8,349 nucleotides of DNA from an uncultured Collinsella sp. Its GTDB lineage: Bacteria > Actinomycetota > Coriobacteriia > Coriobacteriales > Coriobacteriaceae. Within the stretch, counting starts at the first letter, position 1, and each line of letters starts with the position of its first letter. Made by a program: the position numbers and the translations under genes. The notes below the pieces were generated by a model. The model was given only the letters and a program-made list of their open reading frames with translations, was not told the origin of the DNA and made no database searches. The DNA is taken from assembly GCA_900545835.1 (NCBI GenBank), contig URBB01000091.1, forward strand, positions 1 to 8,349. Direction: 5' to 3'. Shown here in pieces: positions 1 through 6,065 of this stretch.

Positions 1-1
1 C

Positions 2-1006
2 TTGAAAACCATTACACGCCATCTGGCACCGCTTGCCGGCGCGGTCGAGCTCGACGAGCGGGAGATTTCCCGATGGAAGACGGCGGAGTTCGCAAGGAAC
101 CTTGCCGTTATGCTGACAGATCGACCCCGGACCGAGCTCCTCACCTGCCGCGATATCGTAGAGGCGGGAAGGCATCCCTACACCGGGCGAATGGGCACAC
201 TCTCGCCCGACGACCATAGTCGGGTCGACGAGGCCATGAAAACCGCACATGTGGAAAAGCTCGCCGAGCGCGACTTCATGCAGATAAGCGACGGGCAACG
301 CCAGCGCGTCATGCTCGCACGAGCCATCGCGCAGGATCCGCGTGTGCTCGTGCTCGACGAGCCCACGTCGTATCTCGATATCCGCTACCAGATCGACCTG
401 CTGCGAATACTTCGCCACCTTTCGAAATCGCGGAATGTGGCTGTCATCATGTCCATCCACGAACTCGAGCTCGCGCAGAAAAGCGCCGACAAGGTGATTT
501 GCGTGAAGGACGGCCGGGTCTTCCGCGCCGGCGCACCCGAGGACATATTCACGCGCGAGACGATTGGCGAGCTCTACGGCCTTCAACATGGCACCTTCAA
601 CGAGCGCTTCGGCAGCGTGGAAATTGGGCGCCCACACGGCGATGCGCACACGTTCGTCATCGCTGGCGCAGGTACGGGGTCGGCTGTGTTTCGCCAGCTC
701 ATCCGGCAGGGCAAGGCGTTCTACGCGGGCGTTCTGCACGAAGGGGACATCGACTGCGAGCTCGCGCGCGACCTGGCGACGGAATGCGTGGCCGAGCGCG
801 CCTTCGAGCCGATCGGGGATAAAACCATAGCCCGCGCCAAAGAGCTCCTCGTCCACTGCATGCTCCTTATCGTGTGCCCCGCCGCCTTCGGCACTATAAA
901 CGCACGCAACGCAGAGCTCGTCGAGTTCGCACGCTCGCATGGTATCGAGGTCGTGCGAGCGTGCGAAGGCGCATCGGAGGATTCCCAATTAGAGTGGGAA
1001 GGATAA
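2..1006 (+). CDS. ABC transporter ATP-binding protein, siderophore/cobalamin type with C-terminal extension (5' partial)
   Basis: This is the ATPase subunit of an ABC importer of the FecE/FepC/BtuD group, which powers uptake of iron-siderophore, heme or corrinoid at the inner face of the membrane. The gene is cut by the window edge. The TTG at position 2 is an internal Leu codon: the fragment opens with the LKTITRHLAPLAG stretch that normally follows Walker A, so Walker A and roughly 40 residues are missing. Visible motifs, in fragment numbering, are the signature SDGQRQ (96-101), Walker B RVLVLDE (114-120, with catalytic E120), the D-loop SYLD (123-126) and the H-loop His153. The Q-loop region reads VMLTDRP, without the usual Gln, and the signature has Asp where LSGGQ has Gly. 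Both variants occur in a subgroup of FecE-like proteins. After about residue 215 there is an extra ~100-residue domain starting with a Gly-rich AGAGTGS turn (221-227). Such an extension is known in some cobalamin-type ATPases. The family is well supported; the substrate is not determined. Confidence 0.9.
   Translation: MKTITRHLAPLAGAVELDEREISRWKTAEFARNLAVMLTDRPRTELLTCRDIVEAGRHPYTGRMGTLSPDDHSRVDEAMKTAHVEKLAERDFMQISDGQRQRVMLARAIAQDPRVLVLDEPTSYLDIRYQIDLLRILRHLSKSRNVAVIMSIHELELAQKSADKVICVKDGRVFRAGAPEDIFTRETIGELYGLQHGTFNERFGSVEIGRPHGDAHTFVIAGAGTGSAVFRQLIRQGKAFYAGVLHEGDIDCELARDLATECVAERAFEPIGDKTIARAKELLVHCMLLIVCPAAFGTINARNAELVEFARSHGIEVVRACEGASEDSQLEWEG
926..967. repeat. Perfect 14-bp inverted repeat inside the 3' end of the ABC gene
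   Basis: TTCGCACGCTCGCA (926-939) is followed, after a 14-base loop, by its exact reverse complement TGCGAGCGTGCGAA (954-967). It encodes part of the last 30 residues of the ABC ATPase. It is GC-rich and would form a strong hairpin in mRNA. No T-run follows, so it is not a classical terminator. Its function is unknown. Confidence 0.6.
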
Positions 1007-1023
1007 ACTGGACTTTATTTTAA

Positions 1024-1116
1024 GGATCCTCAGGCTACAGCTCCTACGCCGGCGAGGTCTACAAGGCACCGGAGAACCTCGTGAACAAGAATTTCCACGC
1101 CGACGAGCCCAACTAG
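1024..1116 (+). pseudogene. Remnant of IS3-family transposase (OrfB), truncated at both ends
   Basis: This open stretch of 30 codons ends in TAG at 1114-1116. From 1036 it reads YSSYAGEVYKAP, then ENLVNKNFHADEPN. This closely matches the segment of IS3/IS150-type OrfB transposases just before the integrase core, where the usual pattern is YSSYxGE, then PNLxxRDFxADxPN, then a W-TDITEF block. The remnant stops at PN, exactly where the first catalytic-Asp block should begin. Neither the upstream helix-turn-helix part nor the DDE core is present. The piece is therefore an internal scrap of about 80 bp with no IS ends and no start codon, and it cannot be functional. It sits between the ABC gene and the convergent TetR gene and marks an old insertion or rearrangement. 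The identification is from recalled family consensus. Confidence 0.7.
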
Positions 1117-1123
1117 GCCTAGT
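1112..1123. repeat. 12-bp perfect palindrome at the junction of the IS3 remnant and the TetR gene
   Basis: ACTAGGCCTAGT is its own reverse complement. It contains the TAG that closes the IS3 scrap on the + strand (1114-1116) and the TAG that closes the TetR gene on the - strand (1121-1119). It may mark the breakpoint, or it may be chance. Confidence 0.45.
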
Positions 1124-1730
1124 CCAAGCGAGATTCCAGACTCGACAGGCCGTTGAGAGTCAGGTCGTTGGCGACCTCAGAGACGCGCTCAATAGGAACC
1201 GAGCCGTCAGACAGCGCCCACGTGCGATAGATACCGATAATACCCGACAGCAAAAACGCCAGATAGTAGTCGAACATCTCGTCCTTGAGACCTTGGGGCA
1301 GCAGATCGCGCTCGGCAATCTCGTGCTCGAGCGGTGCACGAAGACGAGCCATAAAATCATCGAGCGGAATGTTCTCGATCAGCTGACGATTGAGCACGAG
1401 GTTGTTGCACAGCGCCTCGTTAACGGTTTTAAAGAAGGTCGCCGCCGCGCCAAGGGCGCGCTCGTTGGTGTCGCCGTCCATGGAAGCAAGCGTTTTCTCG
1501 ACCGAGTCGACAATCATCTCCACAACATCGACGGCAATGGCATCGAGCAGGCCGTCAACAGTACCAAAGTGAACGTAAAAGGTCTTGCGGTCGACATTGG
1601 CCTCGCGCGCGATGGCACTCACCGTAATGTCTGCCAACGGCTTTTCCATGAGCAGGCGCTCGAAAGCAGAAAGGATGGCATTGCGGCTGCGAACGATGCG
1701 GCGGTCAAGACGCGGTTTGCTGGTTGCCAT
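1119..1730 (-). CDS. TetR/AcrR-family transcriptional regulator
   Basis: A 203-residue one-component regulator of usual TetR length. The N-terminal three-helix DNA-binding domain spans about residues 11-60. Its helix-turn-helix ITVSAIAREANVDRKTFYVHF (about 35-55) is a textbook TetR motif, including the terminal TFYxHF. The C-terminal part is helical. Its end, YYLAFLLSGIIGIYRTWALSDG (about 155-176), resembles the TetR_C_8/DhaS-like ligand domain. The effector is unknown. The ATG at 1730 is preferred over the in-frame ATG at 1757 because AAGGGA lies seven bases upstream of it, while 1757 has no such site. The membrane-protein gene ends 116 bp upstream on the same strand. An inverted repeat in that gap (1774-1797) suggests autoregulation. 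The stop codon abuts the IS3 remnant, so the last residues could have been altered by the rearrangement. Confidence 0.9.
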   Translation of the reverse strand: MATSKPRLDRRIVRSRNAILSAFERLLMEKPLADITVSAIAREANVDRKTFYVHFGTVDGLLDAIAVDVVEMIVDSVEKTLASMDGDTNERALGAAATFFKTVNEALCNNLVLNRQLIENIPLDDFMARLRAPLEHEIAERDLLPQGLKDEMFDYYLAFLLSGIIGIYRTWALSDGSVPIERVSEVANDLTLNGLSSLESRLD

Positions 1731-1737
1731 GGGCGTG

Positions 1738-1743
1738 TCCCTT
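1738..1743 (-). promoter_or_regulatory. Ribosome binding site of the TetR gene
   Basis: AAGGGA on the - strand, seven bases before the ATG at 1730. It decides the start over the upstream ATG at 1757. Confidence 0.6.
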
Positions 1744-1773
1744 CGATATGCGAGCATTCATCAACAGATGAGA

Positions 1774-1797
1774 GATAATCTACGTAAGAGGATTATC
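1774..1797. promoter_or_regulatory. Candidate TetR operator (inverted repeat)
   Basis: GATAATC (1774-1780) and GATTATC (1791-1797) are exact reverse complements separated by ten bases. The repeat lies 44-67 bp upstream of the TetR start, in the only non-coding DNA before it. The spacing and location fit an autoregulatory TetR operator. The - strand half GATAAT could also serve as a -10 element, but no good -35 is visible. The assignment is an inference. Confidence 0.4.
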
Positions 1798-1846
1798 CCC
1801 CATACGGCACAAATATGCCCCGCGTCATGAAGAACGCACGACTGCC

Positions 1847-3154
1847 CTACTGCGACTTAGGATGCTTCTTCTTATTGAGTGCCGACGGAGATACGCGAAT
1901 ACCATCGCCTGTCTGGCGCACATAGGCTTTATGAGCCGGCTTAGCGGCCCCAGAAGCCTTCTGAGCGTGCTTCTTGGGATCAACGGTAACAGCATTCGTG
2001 GGGTGCGGCTTCGCGGCCACAGAGGGCATCTGAGGCGTGCGGCCGAGCTTGCGCATCACGCGATCCCAGCGCGCATGGATGCTCTCGTTGTGGGCGCTCT
2101 TAAGTCCCAGCAGGGGCGCAGCCAAAATGGTAGGCGCAATAAACGTAATGAGACGCCACAGCAGATAGCCGGCGGTCGAAGCCGAACCGAAGAAATGACC
2201 CAAGAACAATGCAAAGCCGCCCTCAGCGCCACCAGTTCCACCGGGCAAGGGAACCGCAGAGCTTAACAGCTGGACAAAGGCGCTCGCGGCCATGACCGAG
2301 AAAAAGTCGACCTCGTGGTGGCCAAAGGCAAGCATCAGGAAATACGGAACCAGATAGAAAAACGCGAGCTGCAGCATGGTGATAAACACGGTGAGCAGCA
2401 TGGAAGAAAAATGTCCGGCCGAAAGCTTGAACTTCTCGGAGAAGGAGTAGATCTCGCCATCGACAAACGTGCGCCAACTCTCGATCTTAGTGGCCGAGAC
2501 ACCAATGCGCTCGAGCCAATTGATGATGCAATGGGCGACGCGCGTGACGGTCTTAGGCATGAGCGCGACGGCGAAGATGCCAAGCAAGATGCAGCAGTGT
2601 CCACCAAAGCTAAAGACGCACAGCAGCGTCATGTCGCCGTAGCGTTCGGCAAAAAACGGCATACGGGCGAGCAGCAGGATAGCGCCCCAGGCGACCAGGC
2701 CAAACTGGTACACGATAAAACGCGTGAATTGCGTGGCGCCGGCCTCGCCCACGTTTTGGCCGGCCTTGGTCAGGCGATAGATCTGAGCCGGGGTGGAGCC
2801 CATCATCATGGGCGTCAGGTTGCCAAAGAAGATGCCACTCGCCTCGACCGAGATCAGGTCGCGGATGCCGACGGGCGAATTGGGATCGAGCCAGACGGCG
2901 ATCGCATAGGCCACAATGCCAAAGAACAGATACATGAACATGCAAAGACACGCGACAAAGAGCCATGACGCCTGGACGCTCGACATAGCGGCCCAGAACT
3001 GCCCCATCTGCCCGGTTACCACCAGATAGACGATATAACCTACCAGCACGACGCCGATAAAGATGGCGCCGCGGCGTGCGCTCTTATTGTCATCTCCGCC
3101 CGAGGCCTCAACCTCGACCTGGGGCTTAGACGTATGCTGAGAGGACTCCGTCAT
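1847..3154 (-). CDS. Flippase-like integral membrane protein, LPG-synthase-TM family (UPF0104)
   Basis: A 435-residue polytopic membrane protein of the lysylphosphatidylglycerol-synthase TM / flippase-like family (MprF N-domain, YbhN, AglD group). Two family motifs are clear: GNLTPMMMGSTPAQIYRL (111-128) and PLPGGTGGAEG (302-312). Hydrophobic segments lie near residues 29-48, 64-88, 145-163, 176-199, 249-276, 284-300 and 326-350. The N-terminal ~28 residues are polar and acidic. The C-terminal tail (about 355-435) is rich in Lys, Ala and Pro and should be cytoplasmic. No aminoacyl-transferase domain follows, so it is not a full MprF; a role in moving lipids or lipid-linked sugars is inferred from the family. 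The ATG at 3154 is preferred over the ATG at 3220, having AAGGAG four bases upstream; 3220 lies upstream of a likely -10 box. TetR is the next gene downstream on the same strand. Confidence 0.88.
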   Translation of the reverse strand: MTESSQHTSKPQVEVEASGGDDNKSARRGAIFIGVVLVGYIVYLVVTGQMGQFWAAMSSVQASWLFVACLCMFMYLFFGIVAYAIAVWLDPNSPVGIRDLISVEASGIFFGNLTPMMMGSTPAQIYRLTKAGQNVGEAGATQFTRFIVYQFGLVAWGAILLLARMPFFAERYGDMTLLCVFSFGGHCCILLGIFAVALMPKTVTRVAHCIINWLERIGVSATKIESWRTFVDGEIYSFSEKFKLSAGHFSSMLLTVFITMLQLAFFYLVPYFLMLAFGHHEVDFFSVMAASAFVQLLSSAVPLPGGTGGAEGGFALFLGHFFGSASTAGYLLWRLITFIAPTILAAPLLGLKSAHNESIHARWDRVMRKLGRTPQMPSVAAKPHPTNAVTVDPKKHAQKASGAAKPAHKAYVRQTGDGIRVSPSALNKKKHPKSQ

Positions 3155-3158
3155 GAGA

Positions 3159-3164
3159 CTCCTT
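3159..3164 (-). promoter_or_regulatory. Ribosome binding site of the flippase-like gene
   Basis: AAGGAG on the - strand, four bases before the ATG at 3154. The spacing is a little short, but it is the only good site and supports the shorter start. Confidence 0.6.
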
Positions 3165-3187
3165 CTAACAGTCAAAATATCTTGGAT

Positions 3188-3193
3188 ATTGTA
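3188..3193 (-). promoter_or_regulatory. Candidate -10 element for the flippase-like gene
   Basis: TACAAT on the - strand, about 34 bases upstream of the ATG at 3154. It lies after the tRNA-Glu terminator, so the gene needs its own promoter here. The -35 region is weak (TTCTGC at about the right spacing). Confidence 0.35.
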
Positions 3194-3262
3194 CCCGTAA
3201 GGGCCATAGGCAGAACGCAAAGCTCTGGTTCAAACGGGAATTGCAGACGGTTGTTTGAAAAT

Positions 3263-3293
3263 AAAAAACCCGGCCTTCCATAGGAAGTCCGGG
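3263..3293 (-). terminator. Intrinsic terminator of tRNA-Glu
   Basis: On the - strand, CCCGG-A-CTTCC, loop TAT, then GGAAG-G-CCGGG (3293-3269), with one A/G mismatch in the stem. TTTTTT follows at 3268-3263 and then more Ts. It lies 11 bases past the CCA end of the tRNA. Confidence 0.85.
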
Positions 3294-3304
3294 TATCAGA
3301 TGCG

Positions 3305-3381
3305 TGGTAGCCCGTACCAGATTCGAACTGGTGATCTCCGCCTTGAGAGGGCGGCGTCCTAAACCGCTAGACGAACGGGCC
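3305..3381 (-). tRNA. tRNA-Glu (anticodon CTC), CCA encoded
   Basis: A full 77-base cloverleaf on the - strand, running from G at 3381 to the encoded CCA at 3307-3305. The acceptor arm GGCCCGT pairs with ACGGGCT, with a G-U at the top. The D-arm carries TCTAGCGGTTTAGGA. The anticodon stem CCGCC/GGCGG holds loop CTCTCAA, giving anticodon CTC for GAG (Glu). The T-arm is CCAGTTCGAATCTGG. Discriminator base is A. It has its own terminator downstream and a -10-like TATACT 32 bases upstream. It lies directly downstream of the CCA-adding enzyme gene on the same strand. Because CCA is encoded, that enzyme is not needed for this tRNA's maturation, only for end repair. Confidence 0.96.
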
Positions 3382-3412
3382 ACATGACATCTGCACTGCC
3401 GTGCTGCAAGGA

Positions 3413-3418
3413 AGTATA
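3413..3418 (-). promoter_or_regulatory. Candidate -10 element of tRNA-Glu
   Basis: TATACT on the - strand in context AATATACTTCC, 31 bases before the mature tRNA 5' end. The -35 region is poor. The same AATATACTT string occurs upstream of the kinase gene ending at 6031. Confidence 0.5.
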
Positions 3419-3459
3419 TTACGGGACAAAAAACATCAGCGCAAGAAGAAATTCCAAAT

Positions 3460-3478
3460 TGCCGAAAAATTGTCGGCA
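3460..3478 (-). terminator. Weak terminator-like hairpin after the CCA-adding enzyme gene
   Basis: On the - strand, TGCCGA, loop CAATTTT, then TCGGCA, followed by ATTTGGAATTT. The six-pair stem lies 30 bases past the stop codon. The T-rich tail is broken, so termination may be partial and some transcripts could run into the tRNA. Confidence 0.4.
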
Positions 3479-3508
3479 GGTTATGGAACACACAGGTAAA
3501 CTGGGTAG

Positions 3509-4903
3509 CTAATTCAAGTTGAGATGGACCAAAAGAGCTTCGCGCTCGTTGGGGATGTTGTCTTCGATCACGGCGTCGAGGGCGGAGTTGAGTAGCTGCC
3601 CCAGTTCCGGCCCGGGCTTGACTCCGGCACGGATCAGGTCGCCGCCGTTGATGGCGAGCATCTTGAGCGTATAGGGCTCCCCCGCCTTCAGCAGCTCGTG
3701 CGCCATCGCGCGCATCTCCTCAATCGTCTCAACGTAATAGAAGCACGACGGGGCCTTGCCGAGCGTGTCGGCACGCTTAAGATCCATGAGCTCGTCCATC
3801 AAACGCGGCGTGTCGACGCCCTCGCCCGAAAGCGCGCGCATCATATTGAGCAGGCAGGAGCGCTCGGGGCGCAGCGGCTTGTCGTGATATTTGATGAGCA
3901 GGCACACGTCGCGCACCAGGTCGTGCGAGAGCGCCAGGCGATCCATAATGACGCGCGCTTTCTTGGCGCCGAGCTCGGGATGACCGTAGAAGTGTCCGCT
4001 GCCGGCGTGATCGACCGTGAAACAATCGGGCTTGGACACATCGTGCAAAAACGCCGCCCACATAAGGCTCGACGAGGGCGCGACGCCGTCGCACAGCGCA
4101 AGCTCCCCTGCCACCGTCAGCACACGGGCGATATGCTCGTAAACGTTAAACGCATGATAGACACTTCGCTGATCAAAGCCGCGACCCGCTGCCAGCTCAG
4201 GCACAGAGGCACAGATGAGCTCGGGGTAGCGCAGCATCGCGTCTCCCCCATGACCGGTCGAAAGAATGCCCTCAAGCTCAATACCCACACGCTCGCGCGC
4301 CACGGCGTCGAGCAGCGGCGCGCACTCGGCAAGCGCGCGCTTAGTCTCGGGCTCAATCATAAAGTCCAGGCGGCAGGCAAAGCGCACCGCACGCAACATG
4401 CGCAGGGCGTCCTCGTTAAAGCGACGCTTGGGATCGCCGACAGCGCGAATCAGCTTGCGCTCCAAGTCACCCTGGCCGTCGTAGCGGTCGACAAGCCCGC
4501 GCTCGGGATGCCATGCCATAGCGTTGACGGTAAAGTCGCGGCGCGCCAGATCGTCCTCGAGCGAGGCGGCACGCTCCACACTCTGGGGATGGCGACCATC
4601 GGTGTAAAAGCCATCCAGACGGTACGTGGTGACCTCGATACGCTCGCAATCGGAAATAGCCGTGATTCCGCCAAATTTAATGCCCGACTCCACGACCGCG
4701 ATACCAGCGGCCTCGAGCGCCACCTTGGACTCCTGCCACAGGCCGCTACAGCACATATCAACATCGTGGCTGGGGCAACCCATCAGGGCGTCGCGCACCC
4801 AACCGCCCACGTACCAAGCCTCAAGACCAGCCGCCTCAAGCGCGCGCAGGACGCGCAGGGACGCATCGGACGGTTGAGTACCGTTGAGCGAAACATTGCA
4901 CAT
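3509..4903 (-). CDS. cca: CCA tRNA nucleotidyltransferase with HD domain (class II)
   Basis: A 464-residue cytoplasmic enzyme that adds or repairs the 3' CCA of tRNAs using CTP and ATP. Class II nucleotidyltransferase motifs appear in order: GGWVRD (33-38), metal-binding HDVDM (46-50, with D47 and D49), the TTYRLDGFYTDGRHPQSV segment (92-109), RRDFTVNAMA (121-130) and the nucleotide-selecting EDALRMLRAVRFA (164-176, with D165 and R168). A C-terminal HD phosphohydrolase-type domain follows, with HD at 287-288, GHPE at 307-310 and HD at 340-341; the HD part is common in bacterial members. Poly(A) polymerase is a sister family with similar motifs, so that remains a less likely alternative. The start is set at ATG 4903 because AGGAGG lies eight bases before it; the in-frame GTG at 4921 overlaps the region upstream of that site. 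tRNA-Glu lies downstream on the same strand. Confidence 0.92.
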   Translation of the reverse strand: MCNVSLNGTQPSDASLRVLRALEAAGLEAWYVGGWVRDALMGCPSHDVDMCCSGLWQESKVALEAAGIAVVESGIKFGGITAISDCERIEVTTYRLDGFYTDGRHPQSVERAASLEDDLARRDFTVNAMAWHPERGLVDRYDGQGDLERKLIRAVGDPKRRFNEDALRMLRAVRFACRLDFMIEPETKRALAECAPLLDAVARERVGIELEGILSTGHGGDAMLRYPELICASVPELAAGRGFDQRSVYHAFNVYEHIARVLTVAGELALCDGVAPSSSLMWAAFLHDVSKPDCFTVDHAGSGHFYGHPELGAKKARVIMDRLALSHDLVRDVCLLIKYHDKPLRPERSCLLNMMRALSGEGVDTPRLMDELMDLKRADTLGKAPSCFYYVETIEEMRAMAHELLKAGEPYTLKMLAINGGDLIRAGVKPGPELGQLLNSALDAVIEDNIPNEREALLVHLNLN

Positions 4904-4911
4904 GCCTATGG

Positions 4912-4917
4912 CCTCCT
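4912..4917 (-). promoter_or_regulatory. Ribosome binding site of cca
   Basis: A perfect AGGAGG on the - strand, eight bases before ATG 4903. It rules against the GTG at 4921 as the start. Confidence 0.8.
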
Positions 4918-4950
4918 GCACTTGTGAGCGTTAATCGATGGTTCTCAAGA

Positions 4951-4959
4951 AGTCTAACA
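4951..4959 (-). promoter_or_regulatory. Candidate extended -10 promoter of cca
   Basis: TGTTAGACT on the - strand resembles an extended -10 (TGn then TAGACT), about 48 bases upstream of the cca start and after the kinase terminator at 5041-5076. No clear -35 is visible. Confidence 0.35.
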
Positions 4960-5040
4960 AGAAACGAGAAAGCGCGCACACGCAATCGCGTCGTCGATTA
5001 GATAAAACGAGACAGCAGACGCCACATACGTTCAGCGAGC

Positions 5041-5076
5041 AAAAAACACCCGCCTCGGAGATCCAAAGCGGGTGTT
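5041..5076 (-). terminator. Intrinsic terminator of the second kinase gene
   Basis: On the - strand, AACACCCGC (5076-5068), a 14-base loop, then the exact complement GCGGGTGTT (5053-5045), running into TTTT at 5044-5041. It lies 22 bases past the stop codon. The stem is a perfect nine pairs. Confidence 0.88.
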
Positions 5077-5098
5077 CGGCAACGATTTTTCGATGCGG

Positions 5099-6031
5099 TT
5101 AGCAGACCTGGCGAACCTCGATGTGCTTCTTATATTCGTCAACCTTGGCAAAATCACCCAGACCGGGGCACTCGACCACGTTGGCGCCAGTGGCCATCGA
5201 AAGGCACAGGGCGTCCTCGACGCGCTCGGGGGCGTCGTGCCACACGGACAGGAAGGCAGCGAGCGAGGAATCGCCGGCGCACACCGTCGACAGCAGCTTG
5301 ACGTCGAAGGTGCGGTTGGCAAACCAGATTTGCTCGCCGTTGGAGAAGTACGCACCGGCGCCACCAAGGGTCAGCAGCACGTTCTTGGCGCCCTTGGCGT
5401 GCAGCTCGGCCATAGCGCCCTTGACGGACTCGTCGTCGCCACCGCTCACCTTGATGCCAAAGATGTCAAGCAGCTCGTCGTCATTGGGCTTGATCAGCAG
5501 TGGCTCCAGAGCAATGAGGTCTGCCAGCTGATGGCTCGAGATGTCGAGGACGAACTCGGCCCCCTTGGCCTTGACACGGCGCAGGACCTCGGCCAAGAAG
5601 CCCTCGGAAGTGTTGGGAGGCAGCGAGCCGCTGATGACCAGGCAGGTCATGTCATCGAGCGAATCGATAAGTTCAAACATCTCCTGCTCGTTGGCCTCGT
5701 TGATGGCGGCACCGGCGTTGACCATGTTGTACTCGGTGTCGGGGCCGGCGTTGAGGAACACGTTGACGCGCGTAATGCCGTCGGTCCACACGGGCTTGAC
5801 GGGCACGCCCAGGGCCTCGGCGCCCTTAACGATAAACTCGCCCGAGAAGCCGGCGAAGAAACCCAGGATCGAGGTGTCGACACCATAGTGGTCAAGCGTA
5901 AACGAGACGTTGAGGCCCTTGCCGTTGGGCGTGTAGACGGCATTGCGGGTACGCGTGACGGTGTTGGCGTCAAGGCCGTCGCAGGCGATGTTGTAGTCAA
6001 TGGCGGGATTTGCAGTGAGCGTGTAAATCAT
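5099..6031 (-). CDS. PfkB-family sugar-phosphate kinase (1-phosphofructokinase type), copy A
   Basis: A 310-residue cytoplasmic ribokinase/PfkB-fold kinase of the FruK/LacC/Pfk-2 group. It is predicted to transfer phosphate from ATP to a sugar phosphate such as fructose 1-phosphate, tagatose 6-phosphate or fructose 6-phosphate. Visible motifs are TLTANPAID (4-12, sugar-binding D12), NGKGLNVS (36-43, substrate Asn41), TDGITRVN (83-90, Arg88), ISGSLPP (133-139), LIKPN (179-183), TLGGAGA (221-227, nucleotide loop) and CAGDS (251-255, catalytic base D254). Family members normally have GAGD at the last site; here the first Gly is Cys. The start is ATG 6031, with AAAGGA six bases before it, rather than ATG 6046; family proteins also begin MIYTLT. 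The gene lies downstream of paralogue B but is separated from it by a strong terminator, so it likely has its own promoter. The exact sugar cannot be told from the sequence. Confidence 0.9.
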   Translation of the reverse strand: MIYTLTANPAIDYNIACDGLDANTVTRTRNAVYTPNGKGLNVSFTLDHYGVDTSILGFFAGFSGEFIVKGAEALGVPVKPVWTDGITRVNVFLNAGPDTEYNMVNAGAAINEANEQEMFELIDSLDDMTCLVISGSLPPNTSEGFLAEVLRRVKAKGAEFVLDISSHQLADLIALEPLLIKPNDDELLDIFGIKVSGGDDESVKGAMAELHAKGAKNVLLTLGGAGAYFSNGEQIWFANRTFDVKLLSTVCAGDSSLAAFLSVWHDAPERVEDALCLSMATGANVVECPGLGDFAKVDEYKKHIEVRQVC

Positions 6032-6037
6032 GAATGT

Positions 6038-6043
6038 TCCTTT
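6038..6043 (-). promoter_or_regulatory. Ribosome binding site of kinase copy A
   Basis: AAAGGA on the - strand, six bases before ATG 6031. It supports 6031 over the in-frame ATG at 6046. The site partly overlaps an inverted repeat, CTTTCA (6040-6045) with TGAAAG (6062-6067), whose hairpin could cover it. Confidence 0.6.
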
Positions 6044-6065
6044 CACGAAGCAACGTGTTGATGAA

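Noticed and set aside
982..1000. Hairpin TTCCCA/TGGGAA at the end of the ABC gene as a terminator.
   Set aside because: The stem is only six pairs, lies before the stop codon, and is followed by a mixed sequence before the first T-rich stretch; too weak to call.
1024..1029. GGATCC restriction-site string next to the IS3 scrap as evidence of a cloning junction.
   Set aside because: One six-base site is expected by chance at this length, and nothing else nearby looks like vector.
2315..2968. A 217-codon open frame on the + strand opposite the flippase-like gene.
   Set aside because: Highly charged, low-complexity translation typical of the antisense of a membrane protein gene.
3165..3491. A 108-codon open frame on the - strand covering the tRNA-Glu region.
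   Set aside because: It is translation through a tRNA gene and its terminator, a common spurious call.
3698..4927. A 409-codon open frame on the + strand opposite cca.
   Set aside because: It is an antisense shadow of a GC-rich gene. The - strand frame has every CCA-enzyme motif, and the + frame has no recognisable domain.
5072..6061. A 329-codon open frame on the + strand opposite kinase copy A.
   Set aside because: Antisense shadow in the same phase as the similar frame opposite copy B; the - strand frame shows full PfkB motifs.
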